64,000 nucleotides of DNA from Mycolicibacterium aurum (GCF_900637195.1 NZ_LR134356.1:2542001-2606000), one strand, 5' to 3'; counted from the first letter of the stretch, positions 43,600-56,757 are shown. The notes: a model not told the origin generated them from the letters alone. Numbers and translations: made by a program.

Positions 43600-44436
43600 A
43601 TGACGGTTTCACCTCACCCGAAGTGCACCCGTCGGCCGCATTGGTCATTGGCCAGGACGTGGTTGCTGCAGCCGGGGCTTCCGGGTTTCGCCGCAGCGGT
43701 CTCTGCCGATGCCGATGTGGTCGTCCTCGATATCGAAGACGGACTGCCGGATGCGCAGAAGCCGGCCGGCCGTCGAGCCGTGGCCGACTGGCTGCACGGC
43801 GGTGGCGAGGCGTGGGTGAGGATCAGCAGCGCCGGCACGCCGGCCTGGGACGCCGATCTCGGCGAGTTGTCGTCGGCGCCAGGCTTGGCCGGGGTGATAC
43901 TTGCCAAGACAGAAGCGGCCGACGACGTCGCCGCAACCGCCGCACGGCTGCCTGAGGCCACTCCTCTGGTCGCGCTGGTGGAGTCCGCGCTGGGCGTCGA
44001 ATCAGCCCTGGAGATCGCGCGCGCACCACGGTGTTCGCGAATCGCGTTCGGGATCGGTGACTTTCGTCGTGATACTGGGATGTCTGCTGATCCGATGGTC
44101 CTTGCCTACCCGCGGGCTCGGCTGGTGACGGCCAGTCGCGCTGCCGGGTTGCCCGGACCGATCGACGGGCCGACGCTGCGAGACCAGGCGCGTCACCTCA
44201 CTCGTGAGACCGAGGTCGCCAAGGCCGCCGGCATGACGGGTCGGCTCTGTCTCGACGTCGGCCACGCCGAGACGATCAACACTCTCCTTAGCCCGTCGGC
44301 CTTGGAGATCGACGAGGCCCGAAGCACGCTGGCACGCCTCGATGCGCCGACCGGGCCTTACGACGGCAGCGCCGGGCCCACCCGTGCGCGCGCTGAGGCG
44401 CTGCTCGATCTCGCCGCGAAACTGGGTATGCCGTAA
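43600..44436 (+). CDS. HpcH/HpaI aldolase / CitE-like protein
   Basis: A 278-residue TIM-barrel protein of the CitE-like lyase family, which cleaves or forms acyl-CoA adducts (for example citramalyl- or malyl-CoA) with Mg2+. Typical are WLLQPGLPGFAAAVSADAD, VVVLDIEDGLPDAQK, LVALVESALGVESAL with the metal-binding Glu, and FGIGDFRRDTG with the metal-binding Asp; GRLCLDVGHAETIN is near the C-terminus. ATG 43600 is chosen because the open frame before it shows no homology. It follows the nusB unit at 75 bp and converges on the DUF222 gene with 12 bp between stops. Exact substrate unknown. Confidence 0.85.
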   Translation: MTVSPHPKCTRRPHWSLARTWLLQPGLPGFAAAVSADADVVVLDIEDGLPDAQKPAGRRAVADWLHGGGEAWVRISSAGTPAWDADLGELSSAPGLAGVILAKTEAADDVAATAARLPEATPLVALVESALGVESALEIARAPRCSRIAFGIGDFRRDTGMSADPMVLAYPRARLVTASRAAGLPGPIDGPTLRDQARHLTRETEVAKAAGMTGRLCLDVGHAETINTLLSPSALEIDEARSTLARLDAPTGPYDGSAGPTRARAEALLDLAAKLGMP

Positions 44437-44448
44437 CGCCTTTGCGTG

Positions 44449-45741
44449 TCAGGCGGCGGTGCGTGGTTCGAAGGTGATGATGTCGATGCCGAGTTGGCCT
44501 TCGATGAGGCTGAGTTGTCGGCGGATGCGTGTTCCGGGCAGTGGTGGGGCGATGGAGTGGTACACCGCGTGGGTGGGGGTGCGAAACTCTGCGGTGTGGT
44601 CGCCGTTGCGGTCGGTGGTGGTGACGGTCCAGTCGGGGGCTTCTTTGGTGTAGTTGCAGGCTTGGCACATGCCGAGTCCGTTGAGGGCGGTGGTGGGTCC
44701 GCCGTGGCGGTCGGGGGTGGCGTGGTCGTGGTGGCGGATGGGGGCGTTGCAGAACGGGGTGCGGCAGGTTTGGTCGCGCAGCCCGATGAACATCGCGAGG
44801 CCTTTGGGGAAGATCCGGGCCCGGGATTCCATCGCTACCAACTGCCCCGACTTTGGGTGGCGGTAGAGCCGTCGCAGGGTGGCTTTGGCGTCCTTGTCGG
44901 CGACCGCGTCGCCGGTGAGCTTGCAGGCGAACCCGGCCGGGACCGGGCCGTATCCGTCGAGCCAGGCCGGCTCGGTGTCGTCACCGGCGAGTGTGGTGTC
45001 GGCCATGACCAGGTTCAGGGCCACCGACACCGGTGCGGTGACCGCGCGTCCGGTGATCCGTTCGCAGGCGGTGTCGGCCATGATCTGGTTGCGGGAGCGG
45101 CCGTCACCGATGGTGTCGGCGTGGCGCTTGAGCGCGGCGTAGGCGCCGACCCCTTGGGATAGGGGGAGCAGCAGGCTGAGGTAGACCATGCCGTTTGCGG
45201 CTGGGCGGATGGTGACGCAGCGGTCCTGTTCGGCTTTGGTGATGCGTTCCACCACCGCGGCGACGTCGAGGCGGGCGGCGATCTTCTTGGCTTCGGCTTC
45301 GACCCGGTTGTTGCCCCAGTGCTCGAATTTCGCGGTGTCGGCGCATAGTTCGGCGTCGAGCTGCCGGCGATGTTCCACGCTCAGGCACGCCGATTCCCGC
45401 ACGATGAGGGTGGCCCGCCATTCTGAGAGCGCCCCGCACTCCAGGGCGGCCAGGGTGTGGGGCATCTCCTGGACCAACGCCTGCGCGAACCCGAGGTGCT
45501 GGTTGCCTTTCACCGGGGCGTCGCGGCGGGCCAGTGCGATCTCCGAGGCGAGCCCTTTCCCGCGGCGGCGGGCGGGCACTCCCGCCGCCTGCTCGGCCTC
45601 GCGGCGCTTGGCCGCCCAGAGTGCGGTGGCCCGGGCCTGCGCCGCGGCTGCGGCGGATTTGAGTCGTTCGCAGCGCTCGACCAGGGCCCGCAACTCCGCC
45701 TGCGACGCACCCTCATCGATGTCGAACATACTTTCGAACAC
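44449..45741 (-). CDS. 13E12-type DUF222 / HNH endonuclease-domain protein
   Basis: A 430-residue protein of the mycobacterial 13E12 family. An N-terminal helical DUF222 domain (ALVERCERLKSAAAAAQARAT) is followed by a C-terminal HNH-like finger: CRTPFCNAPIRHHDHATPDR, then HGGPTTALNGLGMCQACNYTK, with four Cys and the His/Asn pattern of HNH nucleases. Related REP13E12 elements in M. tuberculosis serve as phage phiRv1 integration sites, but the role of the protein is unsettled. GTG 45741 is chosen because a -10 TAACGT lies 7 nt upstream; TTG 45771 or ATG 45729 are alternatives. It is a lone gene among core genes and may be mobile. Confidence 0.87.
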   Translation of the reverse strand: MFESMFDIDEGASQAELRALVERCERLKSAAAAAQARATALWAAKRREAEQAAGVPARRRGKGLASEIALARRDAPVKGNQHLGFAQALVQEMPHTLAALECGALSEWRATLIVRESACLSVEHRRQLDAELCADTAKFEHWGNNRVEAEAKKIAARLDVAAVVERITKAEQDRCVTIRPAANGMVYLSLLLPLSQGVGAYAALKRHADTIGDGRSRNQIMADTACERITGRAVTAPVSVALNLVMADTTLAGDDTEPAWLDGYGPVPAGFACKLTGDAVADKDAKATLRRLYRHPKSGQLVAMESRARIFPKGLAMFIGLRDQTCRTPFCNAPIRHHDHATPDRHGGPTTALNGLGMCQACNYTKEAPDWTVTTTDRNGDHTAEFRTPTHAVYHSIAPPLPGTRIRRQLSLIEGQLGIDIITFEPRTAA

Positions 45742-45781
45742 GACACCGACGTTACCCCGCCGGTCCGACAAATGCTGTCAA
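45742..45781 (-). promoter_or_regulatory. Putative promoter of the 13E12/HNH gene
   Basis: On the minus strand TTGACA spans 45781-45776 and TAACGT 45754-45749, ending 7 nt before GTG 45741. The spacer of 21 nt is long, but TANNNT at this distance fits a leaderless transcript. Confidence 0.4.
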
Positions 45782-46077
45782 CTCTTCTCGAATGTCGGAA
45801 CTCACCGATCGGAAACGAGGCGGCGCGCGCGTCCTCGCCCGCTTCGTGGCAGAGGACGCCGACGAATCGCTCCGCGCCTTCGAGAATGCGCTCGACGGAA
45901 CGCTGCCACAGGGACTATCGATAAAGCGCGAGCCGCGCTGCCCGCGGGTGCCGATGGAAGAGTCGTGTCACCCGCCGACGAGGGCGCCGCACGAGGCGCT
46001 TCGTTCGTCGGACACCCGCACGGCCCGCGGAGTGACCTCCGAGGCCAGCCTCTCCAACGTCCGATCCGACAACGCCG
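45782..46077. other. Gene-free gap between the 13E12/HNH gene and the serine hydrolase
   Basis: About 300 bp without a supported gene. A plus-strand open frame (45792-46214) runs through it, but continues antisense into the serine hydrolase, has no ribosome site and ends in Arg/Pro-rich shadow sequence. No strong hairpin was seen. Confidence 0.5.
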
Positions 46078-47283
46078 CTACCCTTGCAGCGCCTGGTACG
46101 TGCTGCGCACGAATTTCGGTTGCGCGCTCTGCAGCTTGGCCAGCGACGTGTTGCCGGCGACCGCGGCGGCTGCGTCCGCGGTCAGGTTCGGCAGATTCTG
46201 GATCAGGTAGATGAGGATCACGTCGGCCGACGGGTCGGCCTGCCACCACGTCCCGTACGCGCCCGGCCACGAGAACGTGCCGGGTCCGCCCGGTCCGAAG
46301 AGCTGACGGGACTTCGCTGGGTCGGTCACCACGGACAGATTGAGGCCGAAGCCGCGGCCGATCCAGAACGGGGCGCCCAGAAAATCATGGCGCTTCTGCT
46401 GATCGGTCAGCCGGTCGGTGCGCATCAGCATCACGGACTCCTCGGACAGCACGCGGACCCCGTCGAGTGTGCCGCCGGCCAGCAGCATCCTGGCGAAGCG
46501 CAGATAGTCATCGGCCGTCGACCACAGGCCCGCGCCGCCGGTGCAGAACGGGGGATCGACGATGGGGGCCGGCCCCATCACGTCGTGGCGCAACGTGTTG
46601 TCCGAGTCGAGCTGGTACATGGTGGCGGCACGGCGGCGGCCGGTGGCTCCGACGTGGAACCCGGTGTCGGACATGCCCAACGGCCCCAGCACACGTTCCT
46701 CGAGCACCTGGCTCAACGGCTTGCCCTCGATCCTGGACAGCGCTATGCCGAGCACATCGGTGGCATGGCTGTAGGTCAGACGTTCGCCCGGCTGATGGAC
46801 CAGTGGCAGCGTCGCGAGTTCGGCGAGCCACCGGTCCTGGTCCTGCCGGGTGGGGAGCTTGCGGTAGGCGTCCGACAGAGGGCCGAGGACCGAGAACATG
46901 TAGGCCAGCCCGCTGCGATGGGTCATCAGGTCCTCGACCGTGATGTGCCGCTGGGCGGGCACGGTGCGGTCCAGCGGACCCCGCGGTTCGGCCAGCACGC
47001 GCATGTCCGCGAGTTCCGGCAGCCACGTGGCGACGCGGTCGGTGAGTGTGAGCTTGCCCTCTTCGATGAGGGACATCGCCGCTGCCACGGTCACCGGCTT
47101 CGTCATCGACGCAATACGAAAAATGGTGTCGCGCTCCATCGGCAGCCGCGCCTCGACATCGCGGTAACCGAGCTCGTTGACCTGCTGCACCTCGCCCGCG
47201 TGCCACACCAGCGTCACGGCTCCCGCCAACAGCCCCGCGTCGATCGCGTCGACGATGGAGGCCTTGTTCCGGTCGAGGTTCAT
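46078..47283 (-). CDS. Serine hydrolase, class C beta-lactamase / family VIII esterase fold
   Basis: A 401-residue penicillin-binding-like hydrolase. The nucleophile motif SxxK is Ser59-Met-Thr-Lys62 in [10 protein letters not shown]. The second motif is YSH in [13 protein letters not shown] rather than the YxN of true lactamases, which is closer to family VIII esterases. The C-terminal part has [22 protein letters not shown]. No signal peptide is present, so cytoplasmic esterase action is more likely than antibiotic hydrolysis. TAATCT 6 nt before the ATG suggests a leaderless transcript. It diverges from the pyr operon. Confidence 0.9.
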   Translation of the reverse strand: MNLDRNKASIVDAIDAGLLAGAVTLVWHAGEVQQVNELGYRDVEARLPMERDTIFRIASMTKPVTVAAAMSLIEEGKLTLTDRVATWLPELADMRVLAEPRGPLDRTVPAQRHITVEDLMTHRSGLAYMFSVLGPLSDAYRKLPTRQDQDRWLAELATLPLVHQPGERLTYSHATDVLGIALSRIEGKPLSQVLEERVLGPLGMSDTGFHVGATGRRRAATMYQLDSDNTLRHDVMGPAPIVDPPFCTGGAGLWSTADDYLRFARMLLAGGTLDGVRVLSEESVMLMRTDRLTDQQKRHDFLGAPFWIGRGFGLNLSVVTDPAKSRQLFGPGGPGTFSWPGAYGTWWQADPSADVILIYLIQNLPNLTADAAAAVAGNTSLAKLQSAQPKFVRSTYQALQG

Positions 47284-47295
47284 CGCGCCAGATTA
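47284..47295 (-). promoter_or_regulatory. Putative leaderless promoter (-10 TAATCT) of the serine hydrolase
   Basis: On the minus strand TAATCT (47295-47290) is followed after 6 nt by ATG 47283. No ribosome site. Confidence 0.5.
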
Positions 47296-47328
47296 GGTCA
47301 GTGCGCAATGCCGCCACGCGCCGACACC

Positions 47329-47337
47329 TGCTAAGCT
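47329..47337 (+). promoter_or_regulatory. Putative extended -10 element of the pyr operon
   Basis: TGCTAAGCT (TG-N-TAAGCT) would start transcription near 47343, giving a leader of about 60 nt that contains the PyrR-binding hairpin. Confidence 0.35.
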
Positions 47338-47365
47338 CCCCGCAGTTTCCGACATCCTTTAACGA

Positions 47366-47383
47366 TCCGTCCCGTGAGGCGGA
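47366..47383 (+). promoter_or_regulatory. PyrR-binding RNA hairpin in the pyr leader
   Basis: TCCG (47366-47369) and CGGA (47380-47383) close a loop containing TCCCGTGAGG (47370-47379), a full match to the TCCNGNGAGG core of PyrR-binding loops. The pyrR ribosome site AAGGAGG (47385-47391) starts 1 nt after it. In M. smegmatis PyrR represses pyr translation, and PyrR plus UMP bound here would mask the site. Confidence 0.8.
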
Positions 47384-47403
47384 GAAGGAGGTCCGGCTCA
47401 CTC

Positions 47404-47985
47404 GTGGGCTCGCCAGATCAGACCGGCTCCGACCGGGAGCTGATGTCCGCAGCGGACGTCAGCCGCACCATCGCTCGCATGGCCCATCAGATCATCGAGA
47501 AGACCGCACTCGACGGTTCCGATGCTCCTCGCGTCATCCTTCTGGGCATTCCGACCCGCGGCGTCACCCTCGCCTCCCGGATCGCCCGCAACATCGCCGA
47601 ATTCAGCGGAGTCGACGTCGCCCACGGCGCCCTGGACACCACGCTTTACCGCGACGACCTCATGAGCAAGCCTCCGCGCGCGCTCGCCTCCACCTCGATC
47701 CCCGACGGCGGCATCGACGGTGCGCTGGTGATCCTGGTCGACGACGTGCTCTACACCGGCAGGTCGGTGCGCTCTGCGCTCGACGCGCTCCGCGACCTCG
47801 GCCGTCCCAAGGCCGTGCAACTGGCGGTGCTGGTGGACCGCGGACACCGCGAGCTGCCGATCCGCGCCGACTACGTCGGCAAGAACGTGCCGACATCGCG
47901 CGCCGAGAACGTCAAGGTGCGGCTCACCGAGGACGACGGTCACGACGGCGTCCACATCGCACCGTACGGAGGCCCTCCAAGGTGA
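47404..47985 (+). CDS. pyrR: PyrR: pyr operon regulator / uracil phosphoribosyltransferase
   Basis: A 193-residue bifunctional protein: an RNA-binding repressor of pyrimidine synthesis responding to UMP, with some uracil phosphoribosyltransferase activity. [19 protein letters not shown] begins the conserved part, [16 protein letters not shown] is the pyrophosphate loop region, and [19 protein letters not shown] is the PRPP-binding motif. GTG 47404 lies 12 nt from a strong AAGGAGG; an upstream ATG at 47374 would overlap the leader hairpin and is rejected. It ends with a 4-bp overlap with pyrB. Confidence 0.96.
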   Translation: MGSPDQTGSDRELMSAADVSRTIARMAHQIIEKTALDGSDAPRVILLGIPTRGVTLASRIARNIAEFSGVDVAHGALDTTLYRDDLMSKPPRALASTSIPDGGIDGALVILVDDVLYTGRSVRSALDALRDLGRPKAVQLAVLVDRGHRELPIRADYVGKNVPTSRAENVKVRLTEDDGHDGVHIAPYGGPPR

Positions 47986-48929
47986 AGCACCTGCTGACCG
48001 CGGCCGATCTCAGCCGCGACGACGCCACCGCGATCCTCGACAACGCCGACCGGTTCCGCGAGGCACTGGTGGGCCGCGAGGTGAAGAAGCTGCCCACGCT
48101 GCGGGGCCGCACCATCATCACGATGTTCTACGAGAACTCCACCAGGACCCGGGTGTCGTTCGAGGTGGCGGGCAAGTGGATGAGCGCTGACGTCATCAAC
48201 GTCAGCGCCTCGGGATCGTCTGTCTCCAAAGGGGAGTCGCTGCGCGACACCGCGCTGACGCTGCGCGCGGCCGGCGCCGACGCCCTGATCATCCGTCATC
48301 CCGCCTCGGGGGCGGCACAGCAGCTCGCCGAGTGGACGGTCGACGAACACGGTGGACCGTCGGTCATCAACGCCGGCGACGGCACCCACGAACATCCCAC
48401 CCAGGCTCTGCTCGACGCGTTGACCATCCGGCAGCGGCTCGGGTCGATCGAGGGCAAGCGCGTCGTGATCGTCGGTGACGTGCTGCACAGCCGGGTGGCG
48501 CGTTCCAACGTGGCGCTGCTGAACACCCTCGGCGCCGAGGTGGTGCTCGTCGCTCCGCCCACGCTGCTGCCTGTCGGTGTCGCGGGGTGGCCGGTCACGG
48601 TCTCCCACGACCTGGATGCCGAACTGCCGCTGGCCGACGCGGTGCTGATGCTTCGGGTACAGGCCGAACGGATGAACGGCGGCTTCTTCCCGTCGGCACG
48701 CGAGTATTCGGTGCGCTACGGATTGTCCGAGAAGCGGCAGTCACAGCTGGCCGAACATACCGTCGTACTGCACCCCGGTCCGATGATGCGCGGCATGGAG
48801 ATCGCCTACTCCGTGGCGGACTCATCGCAATCGGCTGTGCTGCAACAGGTTTCCAATGGTGTCCACGTGCGCATGGCGGTGCTCTTCCACCTGCTCGTCG
48901 GCGCAGAAGAGGAAGCGATCAGCGCATGA
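47982..48929 (+). CDS. pyrB: Aspartate carbamoyltransferase catalytic subunit
   Basis: Joins carbamoyl phosphate and aspartate in the first committed pyrimidine step. The 315-residue protein has [20 protein letters not shown] (carbamoyl phosphate site), [44 protein letters not shown] and [13 protein letters not shown]. No pyrI gene is present, so it probably acts as the catalytic trimer. Start GTG 47982 overlaps the pyrR stop (GTGA) and its end overlaps pyrC by 4 bp (ATGA). Confidence 0.97.
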   Translation: MKHLLTAADLSRDDATAILDNADRFREALVGREVKKLPTLRGRTIITMFYENSTRTRVSFEVAGKWMSADVINVSASGSSVSKGESLRDTALTLRAAGADALIIRHPASGAAQQLAEWTVDEHGGPSVINAGDGTHEHPTQALLDALTIRQRLGSIEGKRVVIVGDVLHSRVARSNVALLNTLGAEVVLVAPPTLLPVGVAGWPVTVSHDLDAELPLADAVLMLRVQAERMNGGFFPSAREYSVRYGLSEKRQSQLAEHTVVLHPGPMMRGMEIAYSVADSSQSAVLQQVSNGVHVRMAVLFHLLVGAEEEAISA

Positions 48930-50215
48930 CGGTAGTGAGAGGGGTGCTCCTCTACGGCGAGGGCGACCCGGTCGACGTGCGGATCGCCGACGGGCAGATC
49001 GCCGAGATCGGGGAGCGGCTCGACGCGCCGGCGGGCACAGAGACCATCGACTGCACCGGTCAGATCATGCTGCCCGGCTTCGTCGACCTGCACACCCATC
49101 TGCGCGAGCCCGGCCGCGAGTACGCCGAGGACATCGAAACCGGTTCGGCTGCGGCGGCTCTCGGTGGGTACACGGCTGTTTTCGCCATGGCCAACACCGA
49201 TCCGGTCGCCGACTCCGCGGTGGTGACCGACCACGTGTGGCACCGCGGGCAGCAGGTCGGACTCGTCGACGTGCATCCCGTCGGGGCGGTGACCGTCGGC
49301 CTCAAGGGCAAGCAGCTCACCGAGATGGGCCTGATGGCCGCGGGCGTGGGCCAGGTCAGGATGTTCTCCGACGACGGTGTGTGCGTGGATGATCCGCTGG
49401 TCATGCGCCGTGCCCTGGAGTACGCGTCCGGTCTCGGTGTGCTGATCGCCCAGCACGCCGAGGAGCCACGACTGACGGTCGGTGCTGTCGCGCACGAAGG
49501 CCCCAATGCCGCGCGCCTCGGGCTGGCGGGGTGGCCGCGCGCCGCGGAGGAGTCGATCGTCGCGCGGGACGCTCTGCTGGCACGGGACGCCGGAGCCCGG
49601 GTGCACATCTGCCACGCCTCGACGGCGGGCAGCGTGGAGCTGGTCCGCTGGGCCAAGGAGCAGGGGATCTCGATCACCGCCGAGGTCACGCCCCACCACC
49701 TACTGCTCGACGACGCCCGGCTGCAGACCTACGACGGGCGCAATCGCGTGAATCCGCCGCTGCGAGAAGCCAGCGACGCGATCGCCCTGCGTCAGGCCCT
49801 CGCCGACGGCGTGATCGACTGTGTGGCCACCGATCACGCCCCGCACGCCGCCCACGAGAAGATGTGCGAGTTCGCCAACGCCCGGCCCGGCATGCTCGGG
49901 CTGCAGACCGCGCTGTCGGTGGTCGTGGAGACGATGGTGAACCCCGGCCTGCTGACCTGGCGCGATGTCGCCCGCGTGATGAGTGAGGCCCCTGCCCGCA
50001 TCGTCGGGCTGCCCGATCAGGGCAGGCCGCTTGAGGTGGGGGAGCCGGCGAACCTGACGGTGATCGATCCCGCCGCACGCTGGACGGTGACGGGGCCGGC
50101 GCTGGCCAGCCGTTCGGACAACACCCCGTACGAGGATATGGAGCTGCCCGGTGTCGTCACAGTGACGATGCTCCGTGGCACGGTCACCGCCCGCGACGGG
50201 AAGGCGGGCACGTGA
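48926..50215 (+). CDS. pyrC: Dihydroorotase
   Basis: Cyclises carbamoyl aspartate to dihydroorotate. The 429-residue amidohydrolase has the zinc-binding [17 protein letters not shown], the FAMANTDPV substrate loop, [18 protein letters not shown] and the catalytic [11 protein letters not shown] segment. The length fits the class I type. Its start and end overlap pyrB and the PH-like gene by 4 bp each, so the operon is translationally coupled through this gene. Confidence 0.96.
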   Translation: MTVVRGVLLYGEGDPVDVRIADGQIAEIGERLDAPAGTETIDCTGQIMLPGFVDLHTHLREPGREYAEDIETGSAAAALGGYTAVFAMANTDPVADSAVVTDHVWHRGQQVGLVDVHPVGAVTVGLKGKQLTEMGLMAAGVGQVRMFSDDGVCVDDPLVMRRALEYASGLGVLIAQHAEEPRLTVGAVAHEGPNAARLGLAGWPRAAEESIVARDALLARDAGARVHICHASTAGSVELVRWAKEQGISITAEVTPHHLLLDDARLQTYDGRNRVNPPLREASDAIALRQALADGVIDCVATDHAPHAAHEKMCEFANARPGMLGLQTALSVVVETMVNPGLLTWRDVARVMSEAPARIVGLPDQGRPLEVGEPANLTVIDPAARWTVTGPALASRSDNTPYEDMELPGVVTVTMLRGTVTARDGKAGT

Positions 50216-50715
50216 ACACCCCGACGCTGGTCATCTCCCTGGTCATGGCGGGCATACTCGTCGTGCTGATCGCGGTGCTGATCCAGGCGATGATGCGCGG
50301 GTGGCGCCACCGCATCGAGCGGCAGGTCCAGATCGTCGGCACCCTGCCGTCGCTGCCCGACACCGTCGGACCTGTGCTCATCCCGCCGATCAAAGGCCTC
50401 TATGTCGGCAGCACCCTGGTGCCGCACTGGAACGACCGGGTCGCCGCGGGTGATCTCGGGTTCCGGGCCAAGGCTGTGCTCACCCGCTACCCCGAAGGAA
50501 TCATGGTGCAGCGCACTGGGTCCGGTCCGATCTGGATACCTGAGGATGCCGTCGCCGACATCCGTACCGAGAAGCGGCTTGCCGGCAAAGCGCTCACCCA
50601 TGAAGGCATCCTGGCGATCCGCTGGCGGCTGCCGTCGGGCGTCGAGATCGAAACCGGGTTCCGCGCCGACGACCGTCGTGATTACTCGAAATGGCTCCCG
50701 GAGGAAGTGGCATGA
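50212..50715 (+). CDS. PH-like domain membrane protein inside the pyr operon
   Basis: A 167-residue protein with one N-terminal membrane helix ([19 protein letters not shown]) and a basic [12 protein letters not shown] stretch, then a soluble PH-like domain ([75 protein letters not shown]). Placement between pyrC and carA matches my recollection of the M. tuberculosis order (Rv1382), so the link is old, yet no pyrimidine role is known. It overlaps pyrC and carA by 4 bp each, which makes equimolar co-expression likely. A membrane tether or regulator is conceivable. Confidence 0.88.
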   Translation: MNTPTLVISLVMAGILVVLIAVLIQAMMRGWRHRIERQVQIVGTLPSLPDTVGPVLIPPIKGLYVGSTLVPHWNDRVAAGDLGFRAKAVLTRYPEGIMVQRTGSGPIWIPEDAVADIRTEKRLAGKALTHEGILAIRWRLPSGVEIETGFRADDRRDYSKWLPEEVA

Positions 50716-51848
50716 CAAGCGTGCAGGCACAGAATGCGGTGTTGGTGCTGGAGGACGGCCGGGTCTTCACCGGCACTCCGTTCGGCGCGACCGGCGAAAC
50801 CCTCGGTGAGGCCGTCTTCTCGACCGGGATGTCGGGCTATCAGGAGACCCTGACCGACCCGAGCTATCACCGGCAGATCGTGATCGCCACCGCACCGCAG
50901 ATCGGCAACACCGGCTGGAACACCGAGGACAGCGAGAGCCGCGGTGACAAGATCTGGGTCGCCGGCTACGCCGTGCGGGATCCCTCGCCGCGCGCGTCGA
51001 ACTGGCGGGCCAGCGGCACGTTGGATGACGAGCTGCGGCGGCAGGGCATCGTCGGCATCGCAGGCATCGACACCCGCGCGGCGGTGCGGCACCTGCGCAG
51101 CCGAGGCTCGATGAAGGCCGGCGTGTTCAGCGGTGCCGCTGCGGGCGCCCCCGTCGACGAGTTGGTGGCGCGCGTGCGCGGGCAGGGGGCCATGCTGGGC
51201 GCCGACCTGGCGGGCGAGGTCAGCACGGACACCGACTACGTGGTGGAACCCGAAGGGACGCACCGGTTCACCGTTGCCGCGCTGGACCTCGGCATCAAGA
51301 CGAACACACCGCGCAACTTCGCCGCGCGCGGGATCCGCAGCGTGGTGCTTCCGTCCGCGGCGACCTTCGACCACATCGCCGATCTCAAACCCGACGGCGT
51401 CTTCCTGTCGAACGGGCCGGGCGACCCGGCCACCGCCGACCACATCGTCGGCGTCACCCGTGACGTCCTGAACGCCGGAATCCCGCTGTTCGGCATCTGC
51501 TTCGGCAACCAGATTCTGGGCCGGGCGCTGGGCCTGGGCACCTACAAGATGGTGTTCGGCCATCGCGGCATCAACATCCCGGTGATGGACCATGCCACCG
51601 GCCGGGTCGCGATCACCGCCCAGAACCACGGGTTCGCCTTGGAAGGTGAAGCCGGCCAGACGTTCGATACCGACTTCGGTCGGGCCGAGGTCAGCCACAC
51701 CTGCGCCAACGACGGTGTGGTGGAAGGGGTTCGGCTGTCCAACGGCCGGGCCTTCTCGGTGCAGTACCACCCGGAGGCTGCCGCGGGCCCGCGGGACGCC
51801 GAGTACCTGTTCGACCAGTTCGTCGACCTGATGGCAGGAAACAAGTAG
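50712..51848 (+). CDS. carA: Carbamoyl-phosphate synthase small chain
   Basis: Provides ammonia from glutamine to CarB for carbamoyl phosphate. The 378-residue protein has the CPSase small-subunit N-domain ([35 protein letters not shown]) and a class I glutamine amidotransferase domain with the nucleophile in [17 protein letters not shown], followed by [13 protein letters not shown] and the His/Glu of [21 protein letters not shown], in place of the commoner GICLGHQ, is a usual actinobacterial form. It overlaps the PH-like gene by 4 bp and carB begins on the next base after its stop. Confidence 0.97.
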   Translation: MTSVQAQNAVLVLEDGRVFTGTPFGATGETLGEAVFSTGMSGYQETLTDPSYHRQIVIATAPQIGNTGWNTEDSESRGDKIWVAGYAVRDPSPRASNWRASGTLDDELRRQGIVGIAGIDTRAAVRHLRSRGSMKAGVFSGAAAGAPVDELVARVRGQGAMLGADLAGEVSTDTDYVVEPEGTHRFTVAALDLGIKTNTPRNFAARGIRSVVLPSAATFDHIADLKPDGVFLSNGPGDPATADHIVGVTRDVLNAGIPLFGICFGNQILGRALGLGTYKMVFGHRGINIPVMDHATGRVAITAQNHGFALEGEAGQTFDTDFGRAEVSHTCANDGVVEGVRLSNGRAFSVQYHPEAAAGPRDAEYLFDQFVDLMAGNK

Positions 51849-55187
<3,339 letters not shown>

Positions 55188-55189
55188 GG

Positions 55190-56011
55190 GTGGGCGGCTT
55201 CGGTGACCGCCTGTCCGCCGCGATGGCGCAGCGGGGGCCGCTGTGCCTCGGCATCGACCCGCACACCGAGTTGCTGCACGCGTGGGGTCTGGGCGCCGAC
55301 CCGGACGGCCTTGCGCGGTTCAGCGATCTCTGTGTGACCGCGTTCGAGGGTTTCGCGGTGGTCAAACCCCAGGTGGCGTTCTTCGAGGCCTACGGTTCGG
55401 CCGGTTTCGCGGTGCTGGAGCGCACGATCGCCGCACTGCGCGAGGCGGGTGTGCTGGTGCTCGCCGATGCCAAGCGCGGCGACATCGGCTCGACGATGGC
55501 CGCATACGCCGATGCCTGGGCGGGCGATTCGCCGTTGGCCGCCGATGCCGTGACAGCCTCGCCCTACCTGGGGTTCGGGTCGCTGCAACCGCTGCTGGAC
55601 ACCGCGCGCCGACATGACCGGGGAGTCTTCGTCCTCGCCGCGACATCCAACCCCGAAGGCGCGTCGGTGCAGCGCGCCGCCACCGACGGCCGGACCGTGG
55701 CCCAGTCGATCGTGGACGACGCCGCGGCGCTGAATGCGGCGGAGCGGAACGGCTCGGTCGGGGTGGTGGTCGGGGCGACGCTGACCGATCCGCCGGATCT
55801 CCGCGAGTTCAACGGGCCCGTGCTGGTACCCGGCGTCGGGGCTCAGGGTGGCCGTCCCGAGACGCTGGCCGGCCTCGGAGGTGCCCGGCCGGGGCACCTG
55901 TTGCCCGCCGTGTCGCGCGAGGTGCTGCGGGCCGGACCGGACGTGGCCGCGCTGCGCGGCGCCGCGGAACGGATGCGCGACGCCGTCGCGTACCTCGCCC
56001 GCTCCGTGTGA
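55190..56011 (+). CDS. pyrF: Orotidine 5'-phosphate decarboxylase
   Basis: Converts OMP to UMP, the last step encoded here. The 273-residue protein is of the long actinobacterial/myxobacterial type: [19 protein letters not shown] at the start, [16 protein letters not shown], the catalytic [16 protein letters not shown] (Asp and Lys), [25 protein letters not shown] and [20 protein letters not shown] 55190 lies 2 bp after the carB stop. pyrD and pyrE are not in the window. A long hairpin begins at the stop codon. Confidence 0.96.
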   Translation: MGGFGDRLSAAMAQRGPLCLGIDPHTELLHAWGLGADPDGLARFSDLCVTAFEGFAVVKPQVAFFEAYGSAGFAVLERTIAALREAGVLVLADAKRGDIGSTMAAYADAWAGDSPLAADAVTASPYLGFGSLQPLLDTARRHDRGVFVLAATSNPEGASVQRAATDGRTVAQSIVDDAAALNAAERNGSVGVVVGATLTDPPDLREFNGPVLVPGVGAQGGRPETLAGLGGARPGHLLPAVSREVLRAGPDVAALRGAAERMRDAVAYLARSV

Positions 56012-56043
56012 CGCCGATTGACTGACCGTCGAGGTCACACGGA
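56003..56043 (+). terminator. Putative terminator at the end of the pyr operon
   Basis: Perfect 10-bp inverted repeat, TCCGTGTGAC (56003-56012, including the pyrF stop) and GTCACACGGA (56034-56043), with a 21-nt loop that itself contains GAC/GTC pairing. No T-run. Confidence 0.55.
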
Positions 56044-56428
56044 CGCCGTTACCGGCTCGAAGCCGTTCCGCGACACGCCCGACATTGCGATGACCAGCGA
56101 AAATTCTCAGATCCGCGCACCCGGGGGTTCTCCGTCCGGGCTTCCGGCGGGGCGGAAAATGCGCTGCGGCCGCCGAGATCGCGCGAACACCCCGGATATG
56201 CAGGCGTTTTAGCGACGGCCGGGGTCGCTGGAGAAGCGAGCGACCCGCCGGCTCCCACGTCCGCGACAATCCGGCAGCGCGCTACACGCTGGGCTTTTGA
56301 CGCCGTAACCGGGGGGTGGGGTTAGCTTTCGTCAGCGTGCGTGGGTACGGTCGTCCACGCTGGCTGGTTCTGGTTCCGCCACTACCAGCCGAGACAAATC
56401 AGTAATGGTGACGAAGACGGAGGAACCC
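56044..56428. other. mihF upstream region with alternative hairpins
   Basis: Nearly 400 bp with no supported gene. AGCGAC (56211-56216) can pair with GTCGCT (56224-56229), which lies within GGGTCGCT (56222-56229) that can instead pair with AGCGACCC (56239-56246). The two structures exclude each other. The mihF promoter is probably further downstream. Confidence 0.5.
56297..56327 (+). promoter_or_regulatory. Putative mihF promoter
   Basis: TTGACG (56297-56302) and TTAGCT (56322-56327) with a 19-nt spacer, about 100 bp before the mihF start. mIHF is an abundant protein, so a strong and regulated promoter is expected here. Confidence 0.4.
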
Positions 56429-56749
56429 GTGGCCCTTCCCCAGTTGACCGACGAACAGCGCGCGGCAGCGTTGGAGAAGGCTGCTGCCGCACGGCGAGCA
56501 CGTGCCGAGCTCAAAGACCGGCTCAAGCGCGGCGGCACCAACCTCAAGCAGGTCCTGAAGGATGCCGAGACCGACGAGGTCTTGGGCAAGATGAAGGTCT
56601 CCGCACTGCTGGAGGCTCTGCCCAAGGTCGGCAAGGTCAAGGCGCAGGAGATCATGACCGAGCTGGAGATCGCTCCGACGCGCCGTCTGCGTGGTCTGGG
56701 AGATCGTCAGCGCAAGGCATTGTTGGAAAAGTTCGACTTCACCTCCTAA
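56429..56749 (+). CDS. mihF: Mycobacterial integration host factor (mIHF)
   Basis: A 106-residue nucleoid-associated DNA-binding protein, essential in mycobacteria and needed for phage L5 integration; it bends and compacts [22 protein letters not shown] starts a helix, and the helix-two-turn-helix region carries [17 protein letters not shown] and [18 protein letters not shown], which contact DNA. GTG 56429 with GGAGGA upstream gives the established start; the open frame 24 bp earlier is less likely. gmk follows 8 bp after its stop, then rpoZ. Confidence 0.97.
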   Translation: MALPQLTDEQRAAALEKAAAARRARAELKDRLKRGGTNLKQVLKDAETDEVLGKMKVSALLEALPKVGKVKAQEIMTELEIAPTRRLRGLGDRQRKALLEKFDFTS

Positions 56750-56757
56750 GAGAGGTT

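Noticed and set aside
45792..46214. Plus-strand open frame (140 codons)
   Set aside because: The second half is antisense to the serine hydrolase and no ribosome site is present.
47374..47403. Upstream ATG start for pyrR
   Set aside because: It overlaps the PyrR-binding hairpin and precedes the strong ribosome site, so it cannot be the used start.
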